Notes: generated from the sequence alone by a model not told the origin. DNA of 64,000 nucleotides from Bemisia tabaci (GCF_918797505.1 NC_092793.1:2418001-2482000), one strand, 5' to 3'; counted from the first letter of the stretch, positions 21,726 to 33,459 are shown. A program made the numbers and translations.

Positions 21726-21936
21726 TCATTATGAATTGATGTTTCAATTCGCGAGTGTCACCGTGGACGTAAGTATCATTTCCTGCCCTGATCCGGCCCT
21801 GATGAGGTGCCCTCCTGCCCCCCCCCCCCCTCCCACGCAAAGTTCCTAATTCTACCCGGGGCCGTGCTCTCCCTCTAGCGGTACTCTCTATGGCTGTATG
21901 GAGCATCCCTGCGGATAGGAACAAGTCGTCGTCTCC
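21726..21936. other. Unassigned sequence with poly-C run
   Basis: A 13-nt C run at 21818-21830 follows CTGATCCGGCCCTGATGAGG, which resembles a hAT terminus (CCGGCCCTG) but has no partner. Confidence 0.4.
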
Positions 21937-22171
21937 CGGGCGAAGGAACGTAACTTCACTCCAAGGTTGCCAAATTGACCCCAATAATTAATTAATTTTA
22001 CAAAAATTAACCTGAGCAATTTTTATCCAAACTTGTCAGATTTTTGCATGAAATCGAAGGAAAAATCAGTAAAATATTCAGTTAGAAATACCCGAAATTT
22101 TCCTGTTTAATATGCAATTTACGAGGGGAAATTTGGCAACATTGAAATGGAGTTACGTTCTTTCGTGAGGG
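21937..22171. mobile_element. MITE-H copy 1 (about 235 bp)
   Basis: The ends CGAAGGAACGTAACTTCACT+CC and GGAGTTACGTTCTTTCG are inverse, with a TTGCCAAAT / ATTTGGCAA block inside. A second copy is at 25597-25800. It resembles MITE-C in internal layout (GGCAAC near the ends) but not in termini. Confidence 0.8.
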
Positions 22172-22203
22172 AAACGACGAAGTCAGGTCGTTAGAATATT
22201 TCG

Positions 22204-22395
22204 ATGGCTCATAAGACTGCCACCATAAGCGCATGTGGGGCCTCCGTTGAGTCCGGCTTTCCAGCCCGGCTGCACAATTTTTGCCGGCGACGCGACGGTA
22301 CAACCTGCGACCCCTGGATGAGACGCTATGTCCCAACTCCCACTATGAGGGCTCCTCCCGTTGGGGGCCGCGCTGCTTTCGACGCTCCTCCGAGG
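22204..22395 (+). other. Open frame ending at a splice-donor consensus (weak exon candidate)
   Basis: An ATG at 22204 opens a frame beginning MAHKTATISACGASVESGFP and ending AAFDAPPR; it meets CCGAG|GTAAGG near 22396, a good donor consensus, just before the in-frame TAA. The stretch is more GC-rich than its surroundings, and the opposite strand is also open for 85 codons. No family is recognised. Confidence 0.15.
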
Positions 22396-22689
22396 TAAGG
22401 GCGTATCTTGGCTTTCGCGTGAGCCCCAGAAGGGATGCATTTATAGGTACAATAGGGCTCACGTGAATATTGAGAAACGCTTCTGAGGGGCTACGACTTG
22501 GGCCCCCTTTTTTAATCGCCGCCGACGCCATGCACAAGGACGAGACACTGTAAATATCCCTGCTCATTAGTGTCACTCATCCTCACTCCAACGTTATAGC
22601 ATACGTAACCCCCCCCCCCCTCCTCTCTCTCCCTCTCTCTCTTCAATTTCGGCCGCCTGCTTTGCCGTCGCCGTGCTGTCTAACTTTTT
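22396..22689. other. Unassigned sequence with poly-C and CT runs
   Basis: A 12-nt C run at 22609-22620 is followed by CTCTCTC repeats to 22642. Nothing else is supportable. Confidence 0.4.
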
Positions 22690-22985
22690 CCCTGCGCTGC
22701 CAAATCCCAAGCAAAGTTCATTCATTTTTATAAAACTTGCATTCCAAGGAAAAACACCGTTTGAACCCGCAGGCGTTGCCAAAATTCCTCTGATAAGACA
22801 CAACTTCATCGGGGAAATTTAAATATGTTTCCTCCCACTTTTGAGACTGTTTTGAATGCAATTTAATCTAAAGCATTTGAAAATTCTGAGGAAAAATGTA
22901 CATAGATTTCGTCAAAAATAGATATTTTATCCGGGAAAATATGGCAACTCTTGAATGTCCATACGGCGTTCTTCCTTAGCACGGC
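22690..22985. mobile_element. MITE-C copy 1, left end diverged
   Basis: The right end reads TATGGCAACTCTTGAATGTC, ACGGCGTTCTTCCTTAGCAC and GGCAG, the MITE-C terminus. The left end is eroded (CCAAGGAAAAACACCGTTTG). Other copies are at 29269, 38625 and 41541. Confidence 0.7.
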
Positions 22986-22991
22986 AGGAAA

Positions 22992-23243
22992 GGACCGCGT
23001 GCACCAGAAAGGAACCAAGCCACATCAGCTATTGTCAAGTATAACTGGGCAATTTGATTCTTTACGATAGAACGTTTGTACGGATTCCACTGAAAATTTC
23101 AAGGAATTTGCTTTTTGCCGTGGAGAAAATTCATTGAAATTTCCCCGGAGATCCGCACAACCGTTTTCATGTAAAATATTAAATTTCCCAATTAAATTTG
23201 GCAATAGCTGATGTGGCTGGTTCTTTTCTGTTTAACGCGGTCC
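22992..23243. mobile_element. MITE-I (252 bp)
   Basis: Left GGACCGCGT, AGAAAGGAACC and AGCCACATCAGCTATTG are mirrored on the right by CAATAGCTGATGTGGCT, GGTTCTTTTCT and CGCGGTCC. It lies only 6 bp from the right end of MITE-C copy 1. No second copy was seen. Confidence 0.85.
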
Positions 23244-23902
23244 AAATGAGATTAGGAGTGATTTAACGTGAAACTGAGCTAAAGTGGCAAAATTTCATGA
23301 AATTTAAAATCATTAAATTTCTTTTAAAATATTTCCGAAAATTTCAGACATATATGAAATTTATAATTGGTATTAGGTACCAAAGATCACGGTTTCTTGC
23401 ATTTGAATGCGAGTTGCATGCTTAGCCCCCAATAATACGCCGCATAAATGTCATAAGTTTCACACGCCCGTGAAATTTGCGGAAACATTTTCCGGGAATG
23501 TCCAATGGTTCATATCTCCTTTAAGTCTCTTGCCACCCTGAGCTGAGCGGATTTCACCGCAAATTGGCAGAGCTGCTAGGATCGATGCAAATTTACATTG
23601 CTCTGGCCCTCTACACCCATCAAATCGCATCATACGGATCTCGTGCTATCGCTCTCATACGGTGGGAATCCGGAAGCAATGGTCGTCTTTCTTCTACGAC
23701 CCGCGCAAAAGAGACCATCAACCGGAAACGATCGTGTGGGAGCTGCTCAGCGTCAAAAGTTGCCAGTTTTTGTATGAATGCTCGTTTCAGCCTTAAGGCA
23801 AAACGAACCGGACAGAAAAGAGGAAGCTGGGATTGGAGTCTTTGAATGAACCAATCAAGAGAGCATCCCCAAAGGTTTGCTGGAAGTCTCATGTTGAATG
23901 AC
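23244..23902. other. Unassigned sequence
   Basis: Frames of 93-94 codons overlap on opposite strands at 23564-23904 without recognisable motifs. Confidence 0.35.
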
Positions 23903-24032
23903 AATTGGACGTATTTCTATCAAGCGGAACTATGTGCATTAAGACATAAGCCCTGAGATTCATAAGAATACATGCATACCAGGGCTCACGTCATAATGCA
24001 CATAGTTCCGATTGACAGAAATACGTCCAATT
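23903..24032. mobile_element. MITE-B copy
   Basis: AATTGGACGTATTTCTATCA is mirrored by the right end TGACAGAAATACGTCCAATT. AATT at both outer ends may be the duplicated target or part of the arms. Confidence 0.9.
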
Positions 24033-24143
24033 ACTGTAAAGACGTCGCGTAAGCCCTCACACATGCGGGTGGCTCTCGGCTCACTTATCTCAGTTCGTAC
24101 CCTAATACCCACTTCCCAATCCCCAGTCGAAGTATATACTACC

Positions 24144-25463
24144 GAGTATCGTTAAATTGACGAAACGGAATGCTAAACTATCTTCGATACACTAATTGTG
24201 AAACAAATATTGTCCAGTCAGAATTCTCGTCGAGTCAATCTAGAATTTGTATGAAAAAACAGGACATCTCTTCGAAATCTCAGGTACATCGTTTGGAACA
24301 AGGAGATTTCCTCTAAAACGAATTGGCGTGAGTCGTAAACTCGCGATGCCTGCTCTATGCTACTAGTTTGAAGCACCATTACGAGTATGACAAACGCAAA
24401 AAAACACAATGGAAATAAAGCTAGGGAAAGGATGCGCGTTAACGACGGCGCAGTTCGTACTTGATGGACGTCCGTGCTGCATCTGAAAATTTGAAGGCGC
24501 GATGACGCGAGGCGTGAGCTCTCATATGCTGTCAATGAGGTGTCGCTTACATTCGGAGAAAAAGTTAAAGAAGAGGCCCGAACACATCTCTCCTACCTTC
24601 GGCTGAGTTACTCACGTAGTGCTTGAGGCACCATTATGAATAAGACAAACGCAAATGAACACAATATGGAAATAGAAGTAGGGAAAGGATGCGCGCCTAC
24701 GACGGCGCAGAGATACAACTATTCGTACTTGATGGACGTCCGTGCTGCATTTGAAAAATTGAAGGCGCGATGGCGCGAGGCGTGAGCTCAAAATGCTCTG
24801 CTACATGCTGTCAATGAGGTGTCGCTCAGATTCGGGAGAAAAGTTAAAAAAGAGGCCCGAATACGTCTTTCCTGTCTCCGGCTGTGTTGATATTCGTTCT
24901 TTCTTCTTTTTTCAGGTTCTTGTCTGATTAATGTTCAGGATGGATTTGCAGGCCCACGTCTTAAGCTCGCGTAAACCGTAGCACGGGCTCGGTTCTTTTA
25001 GAAATAATGGTGCTTGGATGCGTCTAGTGACTTTAATTTTTTATGTTTTTCTTTAATTTCAGAAGTCTGTCGGTTACTTCAATAACGTTCAATTTCGCAA
25101 TTATTACTCTGTACGATTAATAAACTTTGAACCTGCAAATAGCTTAAACTTACGCTGCTTTGCCAAAATTTTTTGAACCCCTCTCAACGTAGGGGATGCC
25201 CTACGAGGAAATATCACATTACGCCCCTTTAACCAGCCAAGGGTCTACGCTCTCAGATGCGAGCCAGTCCGACCCTGTTAAAGACACAGTTTAGAGGAAA
25301 TCTTCTTGTTCCAAATGATATGTCTGACATTTCGAAGAGATGTCCTGTTATTTTGTGCAAATTTCGGATTAACTCAACGAGAAGTCTGACTGGACAATAT
25401 TTTTCTCTCAATTAGTGTACGAAAGTTAGTTTAACTTTCCGTCTCGTCAATTTAACGATACTC
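24144..25463. mobile_element. TIR element with about 185-bp arms, invaded by a hAT element
   Basis: The outer arms start GAGTATCGTTAAATTGACGA and share ATATTGTCCAGTCAGA, CAGGACATCTCTTCGAAAT and GAAC-AGGAGATTTCCTCTAAA-type blocks in opposite orientation. Between the arms lies minus-oriented sequence matching the hAT element at 41679, including its terminus (GATGCGAGCCAGTCCGACCC+TG, ending at about 25278). So the arms belong to one transposon and the middle to another. Confidence 0.8.
24346..25278 (-). mobile_element. hAT element (family of 41679), left end missing
   Basis: Its CAGGGTCGGACTGGCTCGCA terminus is at 25278 on the minus strand. The interior has two tandem units about 268 bp apart, each with CGTACTTGATGGACGTCCGT, GAAGGCGCGATG and GTCAATGAGGTGTCGCT. 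The opposite terminus and any target duplication are not visible. No transposase frame exists. Confidence 0.75.
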
Positions 25464-25596
25464 ACTTTTTACTAATAAAAAATGTCAGGCCCAACAAAAT
25501 TCAACTCAGAATTTAAAGCTAGATCAAATCAAGTCACTTTGCAAACGGTTTTATTTTCTCGTCGCATTAGGTTCCCACATGCAATACGTCGTTCCC

Positions 25597-25800
25597 GTAC
25601 GAAGGAACGTAACTTCATTCCAGGGTCGCAAAATTTTTACAAAAAATGCAATTTTTGTCCAAAATTTTCCCGATTTTTGCATGAGATCTGAAGAAAAATG
25701 TGTAACATTTTCAGCTAGAAGTGCCCAAGATTCTCCTGGTAAAAGTGCAATTTGCGAGGGAAAACTTGGCAACATTGAAATGTAGTTATGCTCTTTTAGG
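25597..25800. mobile_element. MITE-H copy 2
   Basis: Starts CGAAGGAACGTAACTTCATT and shares GATTTTTGCATGA, GTGCAATTTGCGAGG and TTGGCAACATTGAAATG with copy 1. The right end is degraded and runs into a 15-nt G run (25799-25813). Confidence 0.75.
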
Positions 25801-25831
25801 GGGGGGGGGGGGGCAACGAATAGAGAGACCT

Positions 25832-26086
25832 GCGGGCCGATTATTGGAATTGATAGACAAAAAAGATATGGATGGATCCAATTGGTGGAAGCGGGTGGTT
25901 GCAGTGGACAAAGGACGTAGATAATAGAGTAACTAACGGCAACCAACGAGTGACCCTACATAGTTAGTCCATCATTTTCTTCCTTAGTCTATAGGAACTA
26001 CCCATTTCAACCAATAGGATCGCTCCATACTTCCTATGCATTCTTTGTCTATAGCTTTGTCTATCAATTTCAATAATCAGTCCGCT
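25832..26086. mobile_element. MITE-D copy 2 (255 bp)
   Basis: Left GCGGGCCGATTATTGGAATT+GATAGAC; right GTCTATCAATTTCAATAATC followed by GTCCGC-type ending. Inside are two inverse CACCCGC/CCAATAGGAT-type blocks: GTGGAAGCGGGTGGTTGCA and ACCCATTTCAACCAATAGGA. Confidence 0.9.
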
Positions 26087-26268
26087 GATAAACGTCTCGA
26101 ATCAAAAGCCTTTGGAAAAAATCCCTCATTATAGCAGTATACAAGCGCAGAAGGAGTCCGCGCAGAGAATAATCGACTAATGATGGCGTCAACATTATAC
26201 CGCATGAGTATCGCCGCTTTCTGGGACTATAGCCGATTCTTATTCTCGAAATTTTTGATGAACTGTTT

Positions 26269-26622
26269 GTGTGGTTGTCAGTTTTACCACACGAGAATGG
26301 AATGGAGCGAACAAAAGTTCCCGAAAATTACGCAATATTTTTACCCTGGGTGAAAGGTGGGAATACTGTTACGTTTGTAGAGGATTACGAGAGATGCCGC
26401 GAGTTTTTATTGGGTGAAAGCTGCATGCAATTCGGCATCGGTCTTTGTTTCTGCGTCCGTATATTTGAGGATCATTGTTTTATACTTTTGTCAAATTTTT
26501 CTCTTCCCTGGTTGAAAAGAATGCAGATGAGATGCGATAACTTTTTAAATGAAAGAAATTTGAATCAAGAAAAAATGTGCCCTGACACGTCATATTTATG
26601 GAACAATTCTGAACTAAATTAG
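26269..26622 (+). other. 117-codon frame, coding status unknown
   Basis: It lies outside any repeat I recognise. It begins MWLSVLPHENGMERTKVPEN and contains several Cys, Phe and Trp residues, with CREFLLGESCMQFGIGLCFC in the middle. The composition looks more protein-like than most frames here, but no domain is recognised, there is no clear promoter, and a chance frame or single exon of an unknown gene are both possible. Confidence 0.2.
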
Positions 26623-27059
26623 TTCTCTCACAACACCTCTTTATTACCATTGCTGCAGACGATTCGAGAAAATGAAATAAGGGCCATACTCCAAAGTTAG
26701 ATACGTTGTCTGAGAGAATGGCTGGTATGTAGTATTCACTGAATATTAAATGCTGGTGGGTTTTAAATGGAAAATGACGGGTGACGCCATCTTTTCGAGG
26801 ACTGTGCGTCTGAAAAATATGCATGGCATCTTAATACCAGGCTTCTGCCTCTCCGCTCATAATTTTTTTAAAAATAAAAAAAAAAAAAAAACATAAGTAT
26901 ACTCTTACATTTGAATCTAATCTGAAGATTTTCATCCAATCCTCAATATGTCTCCCTGCATGTCTCCCTCTCCCTATTGTCTGTATGTCCCCCTCCCTGT
27001 GACTGCATGTGCTCTTTTTCTCTTCCAACATGACTAGATTTTCTCTCTCTTTCTGTCTC
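26623..27059. other. Unassigned sequence
   Basis: Contains an A-rich run at 26870-26891. Otherwise nothing was recognised. Confidence 0.35.
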
Positions 27060-27069
27060 CCTGAAACAC

Positions 27070-27400
27070 ATGAGAGTGATAAGGCTATTCGGTTACTTGG
27101 GAGCTCGGGTTGCCTACACTGAAAATTGAAGGCAAACCAACAGTGAGGTCAAGTCACCGCACCGCGCCGCACACCGCGCTCTCCAGCTTTTTTCCTCGAG
27201 CAATATTGACATCTGAGAGTGGTACCACCATTCGGCCACGTGGGAGCTCGGGTTGCCTACACTGAAAACTGAAGGCAAACCGACTATGAGGTCAAGTCAC
27301 CACTCTATTCCACACGTGACATCTGGGAGTGATACAACCATTCGGTCACGTGGAAGCACGGGTTGCCTACACTCAAAACTGAGGGCAAATTGAAAATTAG
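27070..27400. repeat. Tandem minisatellite, three irregular units
   Basis: Units near 27071, 27211 and 27318 share GAGAGTG-TA, ATTCGG, ACGTGGGAGCTCGGGTTGCC and TACACTGAAAACTGAAGGCA, then GAGGTCAAGTCACC. Spacing is uneven (about 140 and 107 bp) because of a GC-rich insert in the first unit. Related pairs are at 60400-60620 and, more distantly, 9370-9640. Confidence 0.8.
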
Positions 27401-27760
27401 CTAAAGATAGGTATTTGACGTTTTCATGGTTTTCGCTGATGATACAAAAATTCCTTGTCAATATTCGTTATTTTTCAGGTTTATAGATGCCATGGTGTTT
27501 CTCGCATGTATTTAACAAAGTCTGTGTCTAACAGTTGAATTGAATTAGTGCTGAAAAAATTGACCGAAGAGGTCATATGTAGGAGTTTTAGTATCCCACA
27601 TATTTTAGTTGTATTACAATTAAACGATGAGTAATTTAAATTAACGTTCTATGAAATAAGTGCGAAGACGTGAGATTGCACTGTCACATTGTGCCAGACG
27701 TATTTCGTAGTGAGTGCTCGCTTGAACGGATGATTTACCTCTGTAGACAAAATGTGGAGC

Positions 27761-27886
27761 CAATGGATGTATCTCTGCCAAACGGAACTATGTGCATTAA
27801 GACAAGAGCCGCGAGACTCATAAGACTATTACGCATAACAGGGCTCACGTCATGATGCACATAGTTCCGTTTGGCTTACGTCCAAT
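27761..27886. mobile_element. MITE-B copy, right end shortened
   Basis: Left GGATGTATCTCTGCCAAACG; right CATAGTTCCGTTTGGCTTAC+GTCC, lacking the AGAAAT step of the right arm. The GGGCTCACGTCATGATGCAC block is conserved. Confidence 0.85.
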
Positions 27887-29268
27887 TTGCCCTTTCGGCT
27901 GACGCGACCCCGAGTTTTTTTCACGAGTATCAAATTCACGTTTTCCCTGCACTCAAGGGCTTCAGAGACCGCTAAGTTGACTCCGAGTCACCATGTGTTG
28001 CCAAATATCTAATTATGTCCCCTTTTGACTGTTTACAGATAATTCAAATATTGGATCTCATCCTTATTTTGTATTTCTTGTAACACATCAAAGAAAAAAA
28101 TCATATCGGCAATTAATGAAACTGCCGTAGTAAATTTCGGTTCCCAATTCCGTAAACTTTCGAAAGCAAGTATAAAATGTAGGCTAGACTTTTATATATG
28201 CACTGTAACCTCCTTGACTTGCAATTTCTACAATGCCTCCTCAAAATTACCTATTCGTCTCACAATCAGTGCAAATGAATGAAATCCCTCGTCGAGTTAC
28301 GAAGCCCAGATTGAGTTATGGATCCATCTCGCGTAGGTTAAACGAAGTTAGGTATAATTATTTTTCAGGCTGGTTCAAAGACATTTGAATCGGGACAATT
28401 TCAGGAGCAGCTAAATTTTTGCGGACATCATGCCGCTTTGAAATTTCGACTAACTTCTATATCTTAACATTTTCAGAGTGATATTAATTATCCGAGGGCC
28501 TCAGCCAGGATTGTCAGGAGAGACGTTGAAGCAGTTCTCGCCACAAAGAAAATACATCCCTTAACTAATTTTCGTTGATATTAATTGATTTTGGAGAACT
28601 TACTCTATGTGTGGCTGGGGGAGGGGGACAATTTGTAAGGAAGCAAGGGTGAGGGGTGCCCACTATCCTGCCCCAGCCCCTTGTCTCCCGAGCACGGCCT
28701 TGGAAAACCAACTCGAGTCGTTGGAAACTGAAAAGTGTATGAATGAGTAAGTATGAGTGATTAATCCGGGAGTAGATAACTATCCCGCTCGGAGGATATT
28801 TTCGGGCTTGTTCCGAAAATTGAAGGCGAAACAGCGATGTGCTTAGGCATTGTTAAAAATTGAGGAAAGAAATTTGGTGCCGGAGTCTACATGGCGCCCA
28901 AAAGCATCGAGTGAAATGCAGTATGAATTCCCGGAAAAAGAGCACCTAGATTTCACTTCGAAACAGCGCACTATTGAGGTACATGTGCGTCACTCTTGAG
29001 GGTTAAGATTCCGCATTCATACCAATCGGGGTTTTTGGGCACTACAATACAAGACTCAAACACAAAATTTCACTCCATAATTTTTAACAGCCCTGGTAAA
29101 ATGGTCTCATGGAAACCCGCAGAGAAATTCCCATTGGAGCCCGTGCGGGCCAGCGATTCCCCACTGCCAATTCGCGATGGACTTCCTATTGGGACCCATT
29201 GGAATTTCATTGACTCCAATGGGTCCCTACAAGTTTCTGTCGGATGCCATGAACCACCTATTTTCCCA
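27887..29268. other. Unassigned 1.4-kb stretch
   Basis: At 28800-28830 there is one scrap of the GAAAATTGAAGGCGAA core. A small inverted repeat lies at 29191-29227 (GGGACCCATTGGA / TCCAATGGGTCCC). No genes are recognised. Confidence 0.4.
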
Positions 29269-29514
29269 TGCTGAGGAAAAACGCCGTATGAGCATTCGAG
29301 AGTTGCCAAATTTTCTCCGATGACGTGTTATTATTGTAGAAGGTTACGTGTGTTTTTACTTGGAATTACCAGGAACTTTGAGTAAAATTGCGAAATAAAT
29401 CATCTGGAAAATTGGAAGAAAAATATTCCTAAGTTTACCAAGGAATTTGGGTTCTATCAAAGGAAATTTGGCAACGCGTAAAGGTTCATACGGTGTTTTT
29501 CCTTAGCTCGGCAG
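29269..29514. mobile_element. MITE-C copy 2 (246 bp)
   Basis: Left GAGGAAAAACGCCGTATGAG and GAGAGTTGCCAAATTTTC; right TTTGGCAACGCG, GTTCATACGGTGTTTTTCCT and TAGCTCGGCAG. Confidence 0.85.
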
Positions 29515-29675
29515 TATATTGGTCCCTATTGGGATTTTGTGAGTCCTAATGGGATGCGGGGGGTGCCCATAGGAACCTAATGGGTCCCCATTGGAATCTA
29601 ATGGTTTCTAATGAGTTTCTACGGTTGGACCGTATTAACAGGGAGTGTAAGCTTCGTTCGCTATTCGTGTCGATT

Positions 29676-29928
29676 GAGGGGCTGGGCTTGGAGGACAAGG
29701 CGCATAAGTGCAGTTTTTGAAAAAATTGATATATTGAATGCCTTCAAGTAAAACTAATCTTAATGCATATTCTGCGAAACATTTGCCCCCAAATTCCAGT
29801 TTTTGAGTATCAAAAATTCAGTTAGAACTTTCTTTCCACCATAAGGATCCGTGTAATTTCGAAACTTCAAATACGTATTTCTTGAAATGTAGCGAAAACT
29901 GCACTTATGCACCTTGTCGCCCCTCCGA
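29676..29928. mobile_element. MITE-A copy 2 (253 bp)
   Basis: Left GAGGGGCTGGGCTTGGAGGA followed by CAAGGCGCATAAGTGCAG; right AAAACTGCACTTATGCACCT+TGTC with an eroded terminus. The internal ATAAGGATCCGTGTAATTTC block is shared with copy 1. Confidence 0.85.
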
Positions 29929-30838
29929 GAATTTTCAGCACTATCCTGAGATAAATGCGGGATTATTTTGTTTTAACACGAGAAGTCAAAGATGGCAACA
30001 GTGAGTCGTGCTTCGATTCATTTCAATATTTCCAAGTTTCGCCGCGTCGCATCACCGTTGTGCTTAGTATTGATCCCCAAATTTGATATCGAGAGCACAG
30101 TAACTTGTCGAGCCATTGATTCCTGTCGGACACGCATCAAGAGTTCTGGCGAGCTATTTTTAATCCTGAGACAAAAGCCTGTCCCGGCATTTAGACGCTA
30201 TAGCTTCCTCCGAAATGTTGAGTTCGGAACTTCCCACCTCCCGCGATCAGTAAAACACGTGGTGGTTCTCATTATACCTCCCGCAACGTTTTCCCAAAAG
30301 GGATACGCGTAAATAAATAATCATGCTTTTCAACGAATAGCTGACAACAGGAGAAAGATCCCATATTTATTAATTTTTTTTTACATATTGGTGGTTACAG
30401 TGTGGAACGACGTATATCTTAATTAAGGTGTTGACAATTTTTTTAAAGGAAAATAAGTCAAGTTTATAGCTCAAAATTTACAAAGAGTATTCTGCTTACA
30501 GAGAAAAATTATGGAAGTTTTCAAGAAACTATGTTGAGTACTTTTCCAGAGAAAAAATAAAATCAAAAACACCTGAAAAGTGAAATTTCTAGACAATAAT
30601 GCCCAACCGTTTCCCAGAACAAATACAATGTCATAATGGACATTTTGAAACGTTGAAATTTAGTTAAGCATAAACGTTCTTTCAACTGGGACACGACAAA
30701 TTCTTGGTGTAAAATACATCTCTCTGTTGAAATCAAAACTTAAAAATGACGTAAAAAATGCAGTATGAAATTTAAAAAAATACTTTTTTTAAATTTACTT
30801 TCTTACTATAGTAGAAAAAGCTAAGCTAATTTTTGTGT
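29929..30838. other. Unassigned sequence
   Basis: A 106-codon plus frame at 29992-30312 has no recognised domain. Around 30640-30700 a GTTGAAATTTAGTTAAGC/ACGTTCTTTC string resembles the MITE-H right end, without a visible partner. Confidence 0.35.
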
Positions 30839-30898
30839 GTATGGCGCCATCTCTGGTTCTAATTGGTCGACGAATCAGCAAATCAGAAAAACATCATT

Positions 30899-30958
30899 GA
30901 GAAAGCCAAGATGACGTCGTCGAGAGATCCTGTCGACGACGTCATCATGGTTTCTCTG
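30899..30958. repeat. Short palindrome with CRE half-sites
   Basis: GAGAAAGCCAAGATGACGTC+GTCGA is mirrored by TCGACGACGTCATCATGGTT+TCTC with two changes. Each arm has a GACGTC core. Confidence 0.75.
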
Positions 30959-30998
30959 ATTCTGATCACTCCCTTTCCAAATGATCGTGGTTTTCGTA

Positions 30999-31006
30999 TG
31001 ACGTCA
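30999..31006. promoter_or_regulatory. Perfect CRE palindrome TGACGTCA
   Basis: A consensus CREB/ATF site about 40 bp downstream of the palindrome that holds two GACGTC cores. No gene start is recognised nearby. Confidence 0.3.
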
Positions 31007-31059
31007 TCTTTGCGTATACCAATGACGTTTTTTCATTGGCAGATTTGTTGACCGCTCGT

Positions 31060-33459
31060 TATCCATAATTCGTAATTCGTCGTTCACATACACACAATAG
31101 GACGTGTTTTTTTTTTCAAAAATAATGGCAATCTTTTCGTGATCACTTGACAGCTTTCATCGTGATTAATTTATACCGAGCCGTTGCTAGGTCTTGGACG
31201 TAAGCGACGATCGTGCGCAAGAAAGTGTGTGTGTGTGTGACCCCCCTGCCAGGGGGGGACACTTGGGTCAGAAATTTCTCGGAATTTCGTAGTCCATAAA
31301 AATGGAACAATCGACCAAAACGACGGGAAACGAGCAGGACGGCTGATAAAGGCAAGAATGCTCCACGTAACAGCGGATTTTCGTCGGGTTCCGACGACCG
31401 GAGACGTATTACGTGCACTTAGCGTTATTGAGCGTCAATTCACTGCTTATCTTTCGCCAAATTGAGCTCCGTCAAGGCTTTCCTCATCATTGTTGTCATG
31501 CCGAGAGAGGAAAAACTGAAATTTGAGTTGTTTCCTCGAGCTATGTGGCTATGAGAATAACAATTTGTTACCTCAAAGAGCATAAGCCAGCGTTCGAATC
31601 TTACCGAGAAAATTAGGAGCCGATTTGACCGACTTGATCAATTAGGGCCCACTAGGTTTCGTAGGGGACAAAATATTTTTTTCTGAAATTATTAATGATG
31701 AGAAATGTTTTGGCACATTGGAATCGGGCTTCTTCTAACGATCACACATTTTCATAGCTTTCCGTCACCTCCTAAGGGGCTCCTAATAGAATTTAATGTG
31801 AACAAAACATCTCTGTCTTGATTCCGGTGTTTTCTTAGCTGACCACGAACATTTAGGCACCAAAGTTAGCACGGAGAGAAATCACGATTTTTGTCTAAAA
31901 ATAGGGGGTGCGCCCGTGCATACCCTCCCAAAAATCAATTGGTAGACCCGAAATTTTTCTCAGCTCTATGATTGTGGCCTATCTTCTAAATTTTCTTATG
32001 AGAACCCAAATCCAAGACCGAGAATCATCCTAAGACGTCTTATATTTCCTTTAGTTTTAATATAGACGTAGAATTTCTTGGATGGGAGGATTTCATTCAC
32101 ATTACACCGTATTATCCCGCATTTCATTTCGGTTCTTAGAGAAATCCAAAGATCTACACAGCTGATTTTCAAGATTTGTTGTCTATTAGCAGGTTATTAT
32201 CTCCAGCTGATGTCCTATTTCCGCTAAGTATGACCCATCCCATTGATCCTGGTCATCATTGCGGTTCTAGAGGATTCGGGCAACACGCGCAGCACTCTTG
32301 CGGCCCAGATGATTCCCCTCAACACATCAATAATGTCCGTGAATCCAATAAAGTATGTTTGTTTTGTCTCGACGGCAACACCCACGCCACACCCAAAAGG
32401 AAATGCGCCTCGATACCATACTTGCATTTCCAAGTCTCTTCTTCGGGCGAAATCGCCTCGCGTCTTTCACTGCTTCTTGGTTCATGTCCACTGCATTTTC
32501 CAAGAAATTCGAGCTTGGGAAGTCCCCTAAAAAAAAGTTGGGATCGTATGTATCTGCTCAACATCAGTAAGTCCCGATGAGGGGTGGATTTGCGTTCGGT
32601 TCCCCTCAAAAATTTTCTAGCTGCGCGTATACCAACCAGGTTTTCTGGTTCATGTCGAGTCTAAAGACGATCCCACGTCAAATTTTGTAAAAAGACGTCA
32701 AATGTCTGGAAAATGAGTATTTTATCCTAAATCTTTTGAAACCAGCAGTTATCACGGCAAGCTCTCCCCCGAGTTAATTTTTCGATCTCGACTAAACTAG
32801 TAGAAATATCTACTGGATTAAAGTAAAGTGCGACTCTTTCAGATATGTCTTCAGTCGGATCAATATCGAAAGTTGCAAAAGCTATCAAGTTGATTCCGTT
32901 GTCAAACGGCAACATCGCATCGTTTATTTCCGTCACACGGCGAGAGATCAATTTTTATCAGCCAGGCGCGTAAACTTTCTGGAATTGAGCGATGTACTTT
33001 CAAATTCCGATCTGGTCACGTGGAACGCGCGATTTTTGAGATATGGATTGACCAATTTGGTAACACCCGGCCTCGGTCTCAGCCACTTGAACCGCTTCTG
33101 AAACGTCAATCGTTTATCTAAAGCTCTGTTTCCGCGATCAAAATGGCAATTCAAATGAAGCGAGTTATCGGAAATTCCGCGATGTGATAAGCTAGATTTC
33201 CATACATTTCTCCATACTTTTTTTTAGTTTCTTTTTAATCGTAAAGACATCAGGGTTTGGTCTAGGTTTGGAATAGATGAAAATTTCTCATAGAGACCGT
33301 CTTAATTGAGGGTATTATCCTTCTTATTTTCCCGCCCATAAATGAAACTGTGCCTCTTAGAGAAGGACATATTCACGCGGGTGACATTAAACTGGATATG
33401 AGGTGGAGGCTCTACGATTCGGTATTAGAGGTTGAATCTTTGCTCAGAATATTTTGACA
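31060..33459. other. Unassigned 2.4-kb stretch
   Basis: A GT microsatellite (31226-31239) is present. At 32176-32609 all three minus frames and two plus frames are open for long stretches, without stops, over about 400 bp. No family could be recognised in any of them. Confidence 0.4.

Noticed and set aside
27070..27400. CRISPR or regulatory array
   Set aside because: Only three uneven units with whole-unit similarity; this is a minisatellite.
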